From positions 12,143,170 to 12,207,169 of the forward strand of contig CM055200.1 in assembly GCA_029224185.1 (NCBI GenBank): a stretch of 64,000 bases of DNA. Reading direction: 5' to 3'. The stretch comes from Karalla daura (taxonomy: Eukaryota; Chordata; Actinopteri; Chaetodontiformes; Leiognathidae). Shown here piece by piece: positions 38,742 to 50,985 of this stretch. The stretch's first letter is position 1. The number at the start of each line of letters is the position of its first letter. The position numbers and the translations under genes are program-made. The notes under the pieces are model-generated. The model ran no database searches. It was given only the letters and a program-made list of their open reading frames with translations, and had not been told where the DNA came from.

Positions 38742-39355
38742 ACAACCATTTTGTCTACAAAAAATAAATGAAGTATGGTAAAAATAATTTTTTCGAAAAT
38801 GAGGCTTTCATTAGTGAATAATTGAGTCAACAGTAAATAATTTGATTCCTGCTTATCAGATCTGAATAGATAAACTGCCTTTGGAAAATTAACAATGATT
38901 TTCTTGTTTGCTATTTGTGGACACCTGAAGAAGTGAAGCGTAAATTAATAAAAGAAATAAGTAAATAACTAACTTGTTATTTGATATTGAAAGTAATTGA
39001 AAGTAATTTAGTGTCTGAAATTGTTTACAATTCTGAGTACAATCAAGAGATCACCTATGCAGACACTTTGAGAGCAAGCAAATTAAACACACTGTAGATA
39101 GGCCGCAAAGTCTTTCATGTCAACTAAATTTGTCTGAAACACAGAGTAGAGGAAGGAGAGGAAAAACAGAAAAAGAGTGTTGAGATGGGTCAGACTGGCC
39201 AGGGTAATAAGCACAGGATATATCTTTGCTGTCAGGGCAGTTTGCTGCATTTAGAGAATAGTTACTGAGAGGTTTTGACAGCAGGTGTTCCTGAGTGAGA
39301 GATGAGAGCATTCAGGAAATGTAATGTCTGATCTTTGTGGCTTTCCTCCTTCGAC

Positions 39356-39368
39356 TTTTTTTTTTTTT
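39356..39368 (+). repeat. poly(T) run of 13
   Basis: Thirteen T followed by CTTCTGCGCGCC. Homopolymer only. Confidence 0.75.
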
Positions 39369-40328
39369 CTTCTGCGCGCCTTAAAGGGTAAAGTTCACTG
39401 CAGTACTTGTAAGCCTGTTTTATAGGTCAAAGAATGTTACGGTCACGGCAATGACCCAGGAAGAGAAAAATATCTGAGAACGTGACCCATGCAATAACCA
39501 ACAAGTTGCAGCTGTGGCATGGGCCTTGTATCAGGTGACGTGGGTTGAAATTGAGGTCTTGACCCCTGTCGTTAGAGGAAGACAGTGCCTGTGGCGACCT
39601 GCTGTCCCCTATGAAGGTGAGGGCTTATTGTATGGAAGTGCGTCCAGTTTGGAAGGAGCAGTCGATCAGATCTGGAGAAATATTGGCCATATTTGTTTGT
39701 CTTCTTCTGGTCTCAGGTTTGCACAGTTCTCACTGTTGGACTGTGTATGCAAGGTAACGTGTGTAACTCAAGGATTTGTACTGAGGCTTGAAAGAAAAAT
39801 ACCTCTACAGAGTTTTATGAAGAGCCCAAAAGAGCAAACTCAAATAAAATTCCTTTGAAATGAAGACAACCGAAAGGCTGTGACAGAGCAGCAGATTGTC
39901 AGCGCTTTTAGTAATGGCATTTTGAGTCTTGAGCTGAAGCGAGGCCGGCCCAGGGGCCTTTCCAGTCAATAGCTCGCTCTAAATGTTGGGTCTTTTGAAG
40001 TTCCTCACTGTGGCAGCAAATGATCCTGAGATCAGCATCCAGCGGCGGCGTCCCCTCGCCGGCATTATTAAAAATTAATCAAACTGCAATCTGCGTGTTT
40101 GCCATTGATACGTCGCGTTCACAGAGCGTCTGTTGTGATTGATGCAGCAGTTTCCCACATTTGCTCTGAGTCACACTGGCTTCACTTTGTGTCTGTTCTT
40201 GCATACTGATAAAGGGTGGCTGCACCGATCACACATGGAGGTGAAATCTTTCCCACGACGATAAAATGTTGCAAATACAGACGTGTGTTTGACACACACA
40301 AAATTAGTGCACCTGAAATCTGTCTGTT

Positions 40329-40348
40329 TGTGTGTGTGTGTGTGTGTG
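40329..40348 (+). repeat. (TG)10 microsatellite upstream of exon C
   Basis: Ten TG units about 195 bases before the exon C acceptor. TG-rich intronic tracts near splice sites can bind CELF/TDP-43-type factors in vertebrates. Here that is only a possibility. Confidence 0.85.
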
Positions 40349-40543
40349 CTTTCCCATCTCTGTGCATCTGCTAACTGACATCTCAGCAGTTAATCAAACT
40401 GCCGGCCTCATCCAGCAGAGACATCAATTTAGCAGAAATGCTGCGGAAATATCGTTTCATCTGTCTGTTTTTGCATCTCTTTGATTTTGTTTGAGTCTTA
40501 CATTTACATGTTTTTTCTTATTCGCTCTCTTTTTCTCTCGTAG

Positions 40544-40617
40544 GTTTTCCCAATGAACCTGCAGCCGAAATCGCTCTGAACACAGTGAAGCACTGGATCG
40601 AAGAAAATCCTGATAAG
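40544..40617 (+). CDS. macrod2: macrod2 coding exon C (FPNEPAAEIALNT helix)
   Basis: Two bases complete the Gly codon begun in exon B (G|GT). Then 24 codons encode FPNEPAAEIALNTVKHW and IEENPDK. This is the helix after the GIYG loop in MacroD macro domains. The FPNEPAA start matches vertebrate MACROD2 as I recall it, whereas MACROD1 has YPCEAAAEI in this place. The exon is bounded by a long T/C tract with CGTAG and by the donor AAG|GTAAGA, and ends phase 0. The next family segment, beginning VDR and containing CVFLE, must lie in a further exon, which I could not find before the window ends. Confidence in orthology is high but rests on about 75 residues. Confidence 0.95.
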
Positions 40618-43263
40618 GTAAGACTGGTCTCCATATCAACATAGTGTGTATCATAAGATGCTGTCAATTTCATGGTTTTTTTTGTATTTGCTGTGAGTGG
40701 AGATGATTGGACCATGGTAAAACCACAGCCCGCTAATTTTGATGTATCTCTGCATCAGACAGACATCTTAACCACCTTCCTCGCTTGATCAGCCATTTGG
40801 TTTGTGGTCTGCGCGCATATCAAATTAAAAGCCAGTCTGAGACTAATCAGGCCTTAAATGGTCTGTTGACTGTTTAATTGGACTATGCTCGGTAGAGCTA
40901 TTATACCCAGTGGTTTAAACTGAAGGCTCCGATATTCACCATCTAATCCTTTGTAACACAATGGATTTCATAGAAAACTCGCTTTCAAGCATTTATTTTG
41001 AAGGCTAAAGGGAAGATGGAAGTTCACAAATAAACCATCATCCTCAGTTTCACATATTAGAAGAGAAAGAGTTATCATTTGAACTGGCCAACACAAAGAA
41101 GAGTCCATCGTGCCTGCAATGAACCAAAGTGAACATTTTAATTTCAATGCCACCGTTGCTAGATAATGAGCTGCATGCTGCTGTAAGGACATTTACTACC
41201 GAGGAGTCCGCACGTCTTATTATCCAGGAGCAATGAAAAAGAGAAAGAGAAATCAGGGTGCTCTGCTTTTCAAATGTGTCGCTTTCTAAATGACCTTGTT
41301 TGGGCTTCGCCTTGTGTCATTACTTTTATTATGTGACCTGCAATGAGTCAGCACTGATAAACCAGTGAAACCTTCACATTAAACGCATCATATTATGAAC
41401 TGAGCCGGGACTAATTTTAATACAAAAGGTTAGGGCAATTAAAAAAAACAAAAACGAATGTGATCAGTTTTAAATCCTTCCAACCATATTTTGCAGTGTC
41501 TTTTTTTTCTAATCTGAGCATTTGATAGTTGACATACATTAATAGGGGTTCATATAACCTTGACATATTTTCATTAAAGGTACATGATGACATAGTCGTG
41601 TCCAGTTGTTAAGAGGCTGTTGAAGAGCGTCCAGGGCCTTGATCAGCTCGCCAGGCAGTGAATGATGGTAACCTTCGGGGGTCATCTCTGTTGGCTGTGA
41701 CACTGTTTATATCTGTCACTGTGGATTGAGGTGTTTTATAAAGCTCTCGGCCCGATGTGCAGCAGCATCCCTCAGCTGTTGTTATGGATGTTGTGAACAG
41801 GGAGCCAAATGATTCCAGGCTGCCGGATTACTTTGCAGTTGATGTGCTATGTTTGCAGCACTTATTCTCAGCCTGATGATTGCTGTAACATGTACTTGGG
41901 GAATCCATCAACACTCCAGCGTAAAGAAGGTTTTATATAGCTTATTGCTGACTGTAAATAACGAGCTAATGTGCCAGCCTGACTTTTGTGGTTGTGTTGT
42001 TCCACATCCAGGATTGTTACTTGTCGTACGGGGGCTGCACGGCTGCACATAAGAGGGTTTTTTTTGATGCATTGACTGATAGCTATCTCTGGTGTGGGCA
42101 GATCAAGTGGAAAATATTACAATTCATGGAGAGAGGGGCAGATGTCTACCGTGGCTTCCCTGAACACTGTTTGGCAAAGCTCCACAAGCACAAGCCGAGG
42201 ATCTTCAACTCTAACTAGACCAAGAATGAGTGAGCTTTTAACGAGATCAGAGAGAATAAAGTGATGTCTTATACCCAGAAGTGCAGCTGTATTTCCCTTA
42301 CATTTGAAAGTCTTCCAATGAAACCGCAGAACAACATGTCCTAGACCCCTGGTCTTCCCTTATCTTTCAATTCATTTAACATTGCATAATGCTCAGTTTT
42401 TCATGGTACATCCCGAAACAGATTTGTAGAAAGTACATGTGATATTATTCTTGTTTCATGTAATTATGTGTTTTTTAAAAGCAGAAACCAGACAGAATTT
42501 AAGCTGAATGCCTGAAGAAACAGCACGACGTTTTTCCTGTTAGCTGTGCAGCAAAATGCTGAACATTAATTGTTAACACAAACGCCTCCTGCTCTCTCTA
42601 ATACACTGAGAGACTGAGTTTATCACTGCAGCACTTACTCAATTGACACACCCAGTGTCGAACTGATTGATAACTGACATGATTCTGTTTCGGGCTTTGT
42701 GTCAACTCATAAGAAAATTATGAGCTGCTGGGTGTTTACTGCAAGTCTTATATAAAGCTTACAGTCAATAAAGATGTTGTGAATAAAGGCCTTGAATGTA
42801 CTGAGCAGCATTGTTGTACACGTTGCTCTACGCACTGTTGTTTTATCCCTCTCTGCGTCTCTTTCAAAGGCACTCACAAAGTGATGAGATGTTGTACGCC
42901 ATGCCATCAAAAAGCTCACAAAACATCAGCTTTTGTATGAGCTACAGCGGCTCATATCACAGATTGCAGCCAGCTTTTTTGCAGATAAAGTGAGAATGAA
43001 AGGTTTGAATCCCAGTTTAGCATGCAGGGAACAATAGGACTAGATTGCTCCGCGCGCTCACCTCCAGCTCTGAGCTCTGGGCAGCGTCGAGCCTGTTTTG
43101 TGGGCGTCCACAGAGACGAGTCATTTCAGGGCCGTGATAAGGGCTCTGCTGTGGGAGAGATACCACGCCATTGTGGATGAATTTCAGTACAATGGGCTGG
43201 CTGTGGATCTAACACGCTGGGGGTGACAGAGTACATGCCACAGACCCCGCGCCACACGCACAT

Positions 43264-43320
43264 ACACACACACACACACACACTCACACACACACACGCA
43301 CACACACACACACACACACG
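43264..43320 (+). repeat. imperfect (AC)n microsatellite
   Basis: About 57 bases of CA units with interruptions (CACTCACA, CACGCACA). Open frames here on the minus strand encode only alternating Cys/Val and are artefacts. Confidence 0.95.
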
Positions 43321-43944
43321 CTCTAACTTGTTACCATTGTCTGTGTTTGCCCAGCTGTTCATATGTGTGCCTGTGTATTAGCAGTGAGTAGTTGCTCAAG
43401 TTCAATTTTAAATTCCATTTATTCTACTCCTTTTTATACATATGTATACCTCCGCTGCCCTGTATTTATTTAATACATTTATTTACTTTGCAAGTTCAGA
43501 TGAACATAAGAAAACAAATGCGTCGGATGTCATATTATTGGTTAAAATGTATTCACATCTAGGGAAAAATTCACAAGCTGCTTGTGATTAGCCAGAATGT
43601 TTTCCAGCTGCAACAATACAAATGATGTACATGATATGACTCTATGGATCTCCTGGATCCACAAAGCCAACTCTGAAGACTCATTTTGAGTAATTTCACT
43701 GTGATATTAATATCTCTATCTAGCTATTTAAGAAGCATTTTAAATGCTTTTTTTTCCAGCAGAATACCGCGAGCAGTTACTTTTACTTAGTGAGTATAAC
43801 ACGGTGACATAGACAAGTTGCTCTGTCTCTTTGTAGCTGCAAACACAACGGCTGGACTGTAATTGTCCAGTGATTGAAAAGTGTACACAAGAGGTTCTGA
43901 GGACAGTGCTCTTACATCAAACAGCATAATAGTTTGTGTACATG

Positions 43945-43950
<6 letters not shown>

Positions 43951-44032
<82 letters not shown>
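43951..44032 (+). repeat. perfect (GT)41 microsatellite
   Basis: Eighty-two bases of uninterrupted GT, the longest simple repeat in the window. It is flanked by TGCTGTTT and CTGTGCGTCTGTGTG. It can form Z-DNA and is probably highly polymorphic. Confidence 0.98.
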
Positions 44033-44033
<1 letters not shown>

Positions 44034-46022
44034 TGTGCGTCTGTGTGTACAAATAGCGGTGGAAAGGACAGAATAAGAAAAAGGACATATCTTGATTGAT
44101 TAGCAGTGAGTTTATCTCCCAGGCCAGCACCCTGTAGCCCCGATGCTTTCACCAACACACAAAGGGCCCCAGTGCCAGCATGAAATTCACTCTTAAAAGC
44201 ACCTAGACTCCATTGTGGAAGAATAAACAGTCTTGACATGGTCAGGGAGAGCAGATGCTTTAATCTAGAGAGACTTGAGTGCAAGAATGATCCTTCAGAT
44301 CACAACAGATGAAAGAATAACCGAGGTCAGCCTCTGCCTCACTGTATCCACACACATAAATGAAACAGAAATAGCATACGTGCGTATGTGTAAACAACAG
44401 AGCAGAAAACTCCAATCGCATCAAAAATGCATATGTTGTTTCAGTGACAACCCGGCTCTCCGGGTTTTCCATATGGTATCGAGTGGTTTCCTCCTGCGAG
44501 CGGCACACGCACCCCTCCGCTCATCTGGCTTTGCTTTATTCCTCATTTTCAGATCTAATTTGGTTTAATTCAGGCTTACATAGGTTTAATCTGCAGATGA
44601 AAAATGTGGTCTGACACTTTATTTGGCTGCCACGGATGTGCTCTGGATGGCCAAGCTTTTTAATGAAGCTTTTCAAGGCCCCAGCAGTCCGGCATTACTG
44701 ACACAGTCTGAACACCCGAGACAGATTGGTAGTCTGTAATAAGCTCTGCTGCTCTGCGCCGCTCAGGACAAAATTGATGTGTAGAGATTTCACCTTTCAA
44801 CATCACTCTGGTTTGGGCTTTAGTATTAAGCACTGCACTGTGCCGAAGACGCTCCCAAAACAGGTGTTTACATCCCTTTTCCTTTTCTGTGAATGATCTG
44901 TTTACCTTAGTGGCATTTGTCATTTAAGACACCTGATAATAAATTCTATTTCAAACCAGGACTGGAGACCTAATAGTGATTCGTGACAAATGTCAAGTGG
45001 CTATTAGGACTAAATACATTATGGTGTATGTTTTGTACGATTGTGTTTTTCTATGTGAATAGGAGCCTGTCTGGCTTTTGGCAGATGGAGCTATAACATG
45101 ACAATATTGAGGCATTCACTGTCATTCGGCTGAATAAGATGGATGGTTGCCGTTATCATGGCTGCATTGTGCTGTTCACCTTCACAAAATGCGAATTACA
45201 GTTTTGAGTATTGAGACCGGCTTTATCTAAGAGGCACGGGGAAAAGATGGTAATGCACATGCGTATGTGCTCTGTGTGCCTTTTTATCGCCCACCATACA
45301 TGGTGGTTAAAATGATGATGAATTGCCCTCAGAGAACACAAAGAGAATACGCAGTCAAAGTCACGTCCCAGTTTGCAGCCGGCCTCTGTTCCATTAGCTT
45401 TGTCCAGACAGTGTATTTCCAGTACAGGCTTTCTTTCAACAGTGTGAGTGACTATTCTGTAAGGAGTCAACAATGTCTGATTGTGAACAATGTCTGTGGT
45501 GCCAAGCTGGAAGGAGCTGCAGTGACACAGATTTTAAAGACATCTATTAACAGCAGCTTCAGTCATGACGGTGTTTCCGGGCTGTTGTTCTTAAAGGTCA
45601 AACTTTAGTGCTTGTGAACAAGACACATGCGGGGCATCATGATGAAATGCCATATCTTTTGTACTGTGTAACAAAAACTGTTTCATTGAAGCAAAAATAA
45701 AGGACAGCCCTCTTGTTTCTTTGAAACAAGTGCAGCTAGGAACTCTAATGGCAGATTTTAATATTGAGGGTTGTAGTTTCAAATGCGTTTGTAACTATAA
45801 GGATCATTCTCAATATCAAATAATAAGCCTGTTATTTTCTTCATTAAGATTCATTTCCTAAGGTGTCCACAAATGGTAGTAAGAAATTCTCGTTATCCCA
45901 AAGCTGCAGTTGATGTGGCCAGCTCCTCTAGTCAAATCTGAGACACAGGAACAAATCAGTTCAATTTAAGTTATTCATTACCAGAGGTTTACTCTTTTGA
46001 TTATTTTTACTGTCCATTCCTG

Positions 46023-46302
46023 TTAGCAGTGTTGGCTCACACTGTCATCGGTCTGATGTCTGCGTGGGTTTTCTCTGGGTACTCCAGTTTCCTCCACAGT
46101 CTAAAAACATGCATTAAGGTCGGCTGGAGACTCTAAATTGCCCCGGGGTGTGATTTTGAGAGTGAATGATGTGCGTGCCCTACGATGGACTGGAGACCTG
46201 TCCGTGGTGTATTCCCTGCCTTATATGTGAGCTAGAGGTAGACTCCAGCAGACATTCATGATACCATTGGGTCCAGAGTAGGCAAGCTAATGGATGGATG
46301 TA
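46023..46302 (+). repeat. decayed SINE, plus orientation, with ATGG tail
   Basis: TTAGCAGTGTTGGCTCACAC is a tRNA-head remnant. It is followed by TGCGTGGGTTTTCTCTGGGT, ACTCCAGTTTCCTCCACAGT, CTAAAAACATGCATTAAGG, GACTCTAAATTGCCCCGG, CGATGGACTGGAGACCTGTC, GTAGACTCCAGCAGACATTC and finally AATGGATGGATG. These blocks, in this order, match a very common fish element that ends in (ATGG)n. Part of the B-box region appears deleted. It is the same family as 38444-38741 but in opposite orientation and about 7.6 kb away. Confidence 0.9.
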
Positions 46303-49300
46303 TTCATTGTTAAATTGACACTCTCAGTAAGTGTTACTATCCATATCAGGCTAGGAGATGAAAACCATCTTCAATTCATTGCAGAGCATTGAAAGTAGCT
46401 CTTTTGGAAAACACCCAATAGCCAAAAGCTACTAAAACAGAAACTACAGTAACAACTAAACGGGACGTTTTTTTAAGCTGCTTCTGTTGCAGCATCAACC
46501 CTTCACGGCGTCGTGATTGTCTGGTATCCAGTGAAGAGACTTTGCCAAGTGTCGCATCTGCAACCGAGAGAGGCACAATTTTGCTGCGTGCCTGCCTCAA
46601 GGATGCTGATGTGCTGCTGATGGTTTGTGCAACTGGCATGGTGTTCAAAGCCAGCTCAGAGCTTTTGAAGTCAGTGTCTAGGCCCTTTGAATCGTTTGTT
46701 GTGACTGAGAGCATGAGGGAGATATGGCCTCATCAGGAGCTGAGAGCATGACTAAACACTCGACTCTGCCTCCACACTGTTTCATGTGGATGGAGACGCA
46801 CAGTTTGACCGGAGAGAACTGCACTCTCCCTCCTGCCTCTCTGACAAACACCTGCACTTTTCACCATTGAAATGCTTTAGAGCCAGTGTGTGAATTCCTT
46901 ATTAGTTTTCCCTGTCAGAAAATTACTTTTCTGGCACCCACGTTAATGCGTGCCATGTAGTCTAATACATTAGTAGCAGCCATTTGGCCCCAGGCAGTAG
47001 AATGGGGATTTTATGGCTTTTATGATCTTAGGATTTTACTATCTGGCCCACTCTGGATAATATGATGTGTGCTCTTTGATTCCCCCGACCTCAGGTTGGT
47101 GTCGTTAAATACCACTAGTTTCAGTGTTTAAATAGATTTAAGATGATATGGATCCAATTTCTGAATTGACACTAGTGAAACTTATTTCTTAAATGTTTGA
47201 CTTCTCATGCTCTATGTTATCAGTGGAGGGAAAAGCAGTTCTGATTAAGCGCTCGTGCTGTCAAAGATAAAGAAAGTCACGAGCAGCGAATGCTACAGTA
47301 TTTCCTATGTTTATCTGAATGGTCTGATTGAGCTCTCGCCTTCAGAGAGAAATCCTCTCTGCATGAATGGGGATTAAGCCTATCATCTTTCTATCGCGTC
47401 CAAAGACCAAGGTGTCGCTTTACTCTGGGTAATTGCAAAATGATCACCTTATTTTTTCTTATATAAGGTGACTCTGAGTCGGAATTGAATATTCCAATGC
47501 TTCATCTTTGTGTACAAAGAATGACTAGATTTAACGAAGGGATAAATATAAAACCCTTCATAGGATTGATGACATTGTTCTCTCACTCAGAACTCAGTAA
47601 ATAATTAAGAGGCTGTATGTGATAACAGGTTAGAGTACTGAAATAAAGCTTTGACTGCAATCGCTTTTTATTTGAGATTACACAGCCAACAAGCAACAAG
47701 CCACTTAAAAAGAGTCAGGCTTGCATGTTTTCTCTTCCCTGAGAGAGCAGAGCACTGGTACCTGTCGGAGCCTGAGTAAAAGCGCTTTTTCCTGGCGATG
47801 TTTGGTTGTTAGGGACCGGTATCTCCGCCATATTCGGAGCACGCTTGTACACATGCACTGAGCTCTCCAATAAACACAGCCCACTTCACTCCAACACATG
47901 AATGCTGAGATATGCCCTCTGAGTTCAACTCCACTCTGTCTGTGCAGATACTGTAGTCCCACCTCCATGCTTACTGTGCTGGAACAAGCTATCTTAATGA
48001 CATGCTAATTGATTTAGTGCAGCACAGATAGCGGTAGGCTGGCACACCGTGATAAAGGAAGAGTGGGTCGAGCTATTGGTTCAGAAGAGGACAGGAGACT
48101 CATCAAACTCCAGCGAGTTCATTCACTCTATTTGAAGACAATTTTACACTGCGGTACACCATGCTGAGGCATGGAGACCTTTACTGTGGAGGTGCTACGT
48201 GCCTGTGTGTGTGTATACAGAGCACTGTGTGCTATACACTGCTCTTAGCTGGTAATTGTAAGACTGCAGCAAGTTAAGGCAGCACAAAAGAAACTGTCAT
48301 GTTGTCATGCGAATGCTCATCAAAGCCATTAATTACGTAGTCTATCTGTGTCCTGCAGAAATAGATAGTGGATGAGAAATGTTTTGACCACTCCACTGTC
48401 CTCTAAATCACCTGTGCAGATAAACAGCCATAAACTCTGGGACATGCAAATAACCTTGGTTACCAGATCCATTGTAATATACTGCCTGTTTCCTAAGCAC
48501 TTCATATGCAAGTGAATTTGTACAGGTCAGTATATCTTGTGTACGAGACATCTTATATAAAGTTGGTGTTTAATAGCAGTATCACGTCTGAGTAAGCTCC
48601 CAGCAGCCAGTCAACCACTCGTATATAATATACACTCACGTATATTTTATTCTGTATAAGTGTGTTATACAAGGACAGAGACTGCAGATATTTTAACATT
48701 TCAAGCTGTTTTGCAACATCATTACCACAACACCAGAGTTCCATTTAATCCACATCCCAGTGACCGGAGCAGAAGCTAGTCAACAAACTCAGTGTGCCTC
48801 AGCTTTTTACCGTCATCAGCAGTGTCTTACACTGTCTTGTTTCCCAGCCAATGTATTATTTCGCCCACAAACAAAAGCCTTGTCTGCCGTCTGCAAAATG
48901 AATGAGAGGCTGAACACAGTCCAGCATTCTAATTCTCTACCGGTTGAAAAGTTACAGGAGAAATATCCCAAAGTGAAGGTTGCAGTTGTTCCATGCGCTG
49001 TAATGTGCTGCAAAGGCACCACCCAAGCAGCGGCACGATACTCGACCTGCCTGTGCACATGCAGCTGCATGAAGCCACTACACATGCAGCGGGAGCATCT
49101 CAGTTGGCCATCATGAAAGAGAGCCTATCACCGTGCTTGTTCACGGTGTTGATATCAGGCTGCAGGTCTCCTCTGGCTCCCTCTCTGTATGTGGAGCACA
49201 TCTGCAGGACTTCCCAGTGCTGGCGACGCTGAGGGGCTGGGGCTGGGTTCAGGGAGGAGGGGCGGAGACCACCACAGTGATTACTTTAGCTGTTGCTGTG

Positions 49301-50559
49301 TGATTGCACGGTCCCTGGCATGTGATTAGGGGGAATGGGCCGTATCTCTCACCATCTCAAAGGGGGATCAAATCAGCCTCAAAGCCTGGCTTCAGGCGCT
49401 GGTGCATTTGAAAGTCAATGTTTTATTTCTAAGCATAAATTACTTGATCAGGGCGTTTGTTTTTTTTGTTTTTTTTTTCCAAGGTTGTGTTCAGATGTAG
49501 GGGGTTGCCGCAGTTATAGGGGCACGTCATGCATACATGTTTCGAGTGATTTTATTCTTTCATGTTATGAATTTTCAAAATCAACCATGATGACGGACAT
49601 GGTGCTTTTTCACATCCTCCCACTCAAATTGGCTGCTGTAGGAACCTAATTCTTAAATTTACATTACACCACATAATGAGCTCTTCTTCTGCATAGTCTT
49701 TGAAGGAGCCATCGGTGCGCAGAGAGCTATTCAAGAGGAAATGAAGATGTCCATATTTCCAGTGGTGCCCAATTGATTCGGTGAACCATAAAAGGGTGTA
49801 AACGCTCTTCAAAGTTGTGTTAAAGGTTGAGGCTGTGGTTCAGTTCGAGTCATGCTGAGTTCTGAGGAGTTAATCCCCCGTGCAGTTTGCCTTTTCACAC
49901 CAAGCCTTCTATTGAGCTGCAGGAAGAGAGATGTTTAAAGCTGTGGGCCAGTGCTAGTCATTACCAGGTGTGATTATGGCCTAATAGAAGGGAGATTAGC
50001 CCCGGCAGCCTCCGCCTCACCACCCTTATGTCTAGCACGCCTTTAAATTATGTCATTGTTTGACTGTTGACCTTCACTGATGAATGATCTTCAGCGTGCT
50101 GATTGACAAGGGCGTCTGGCTCTGTGGGACACACGCAGCAAGGCTAGCGCAGTAGGAGTGGTACATGTTGTAACTCAACAGGGCCTCGGAGATAAGGCTG
50201 CGCACTGAGGTCAACTGCACGGCACGGGATGGTGATGAATTGAGCAGGAAGCCCTCACTGTGCAAAGGCTGTAGGGCTACAATTTGGGCAGCAGATGCTG
50301 CAGAGGTTTCCGTTTTCTAACCTGGTGAGTGCTCGGTAGAGAGAGAAAAACAGATTCATGATCCGCTGCTTAAAACAGTTTCCATCTCTGTGTGTTGTAG
50401 CGTGGAGAGTAGAAATGAGCTCAGGTTGCTGCAGCCGCAGGCAGGAGTGACAAGGCCTGGAGACAACCAAGTGTGTTTACTCTGCATGGTTATGCAAATG
50501 CAAAAATAATTAAGCAAAGCGGCTTACTTTTTTCTGCTGTCTGTACCGGCTGTGGATGT

Positions 50560-50985
50560 TAACGCCGTGACCCGAGCCTGAACTTTCGTCAGAGCTGTCT
50601 CCTCTCCAGCCTTCCCAGTCCGGACGCTATCTGCTGCTCTGACGCTTCCCCAGGCTGTCTGAAGTAATCAAAGGAGGGCAGCATTAATTGCTTGACCCTG
50701 GCAGGAAGCCAGGTGGTCCAGGACGGGTCGTCACCCGCCCGAGGAAAGGTTACCCCCTCATCCTTTCGTCGTCCATCCTCCCCTGCTTTCTTTCCCTTCA
50801 CCTCCTGCCACCAACGAGCACCAGCGAGTTGCGGGCCACTCTCCCAGACGCTGCTGCAAAGTCACCCCCGCCAAATGCTCAACTCATTTTCCGAGCAGCG
50901 ATGCATCTAACCTCAAAGAGTAATCACGCTCGATTTGAAATAATAGCCGGCACTGGAATTGGGCCTGCCCGCTTTCCATAAACCT
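50560..50985. promoter_or_regulatory. CpG-rich stretch
   Basis: Many CpGs are spread over about 400 bases (AACGCCGTGACCCGAG, GTCCGGACGC, GACGGGTCGTCACCCGCCCG, TTTCGTCGTCC, AACGAGCACCAGCGAG). This is unusual against the neighbouring intron. Overlapping frames of 70-97 codons exist on both strands but resemble no protein I know. It could be an unmethylated regulatory island. Confidence 0.3.

Larger units (their letters stand above)
28690..40543 (+). other. macrod2: macrod2 intron B-C (11.9 kb)
   Basis: This phase-1 intron splits the Gly codon of GIY|G. It begins GTAAGC and ends with a TTTTTCTTATTCGCTCTC-like tract and CGTAG. It holds a probable SINE remnant (30228-30385), a CT tract (32786-32808), CpG-dense stretches around 36.73-37.3 and 37.74-37.87 kb, a minus-strand SINE (38444-38741) with an AT-rich flank to about 39030, and a TG tract just before exon C (40329-40348). 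The largest open frame (36247-36660, 137 codons) has no recognisable domain. I see no nested gene. Confidence 0.88.

Noticed and set aside
3737..40617. Assignment to the paralogue MACROD1
   Set aside because: Exons B and C read GIYG then FPNEPAA, as in MACROD2. MACROD1 has GVFG then YPCEAAA at these positions as I recall the family.
43787..44284. 165-codon minus frame with a long His-Thr repeat
   Set aside because: The repeat is the translation of the (GT)41 microsatellite, and the flanks show no protein similarity.
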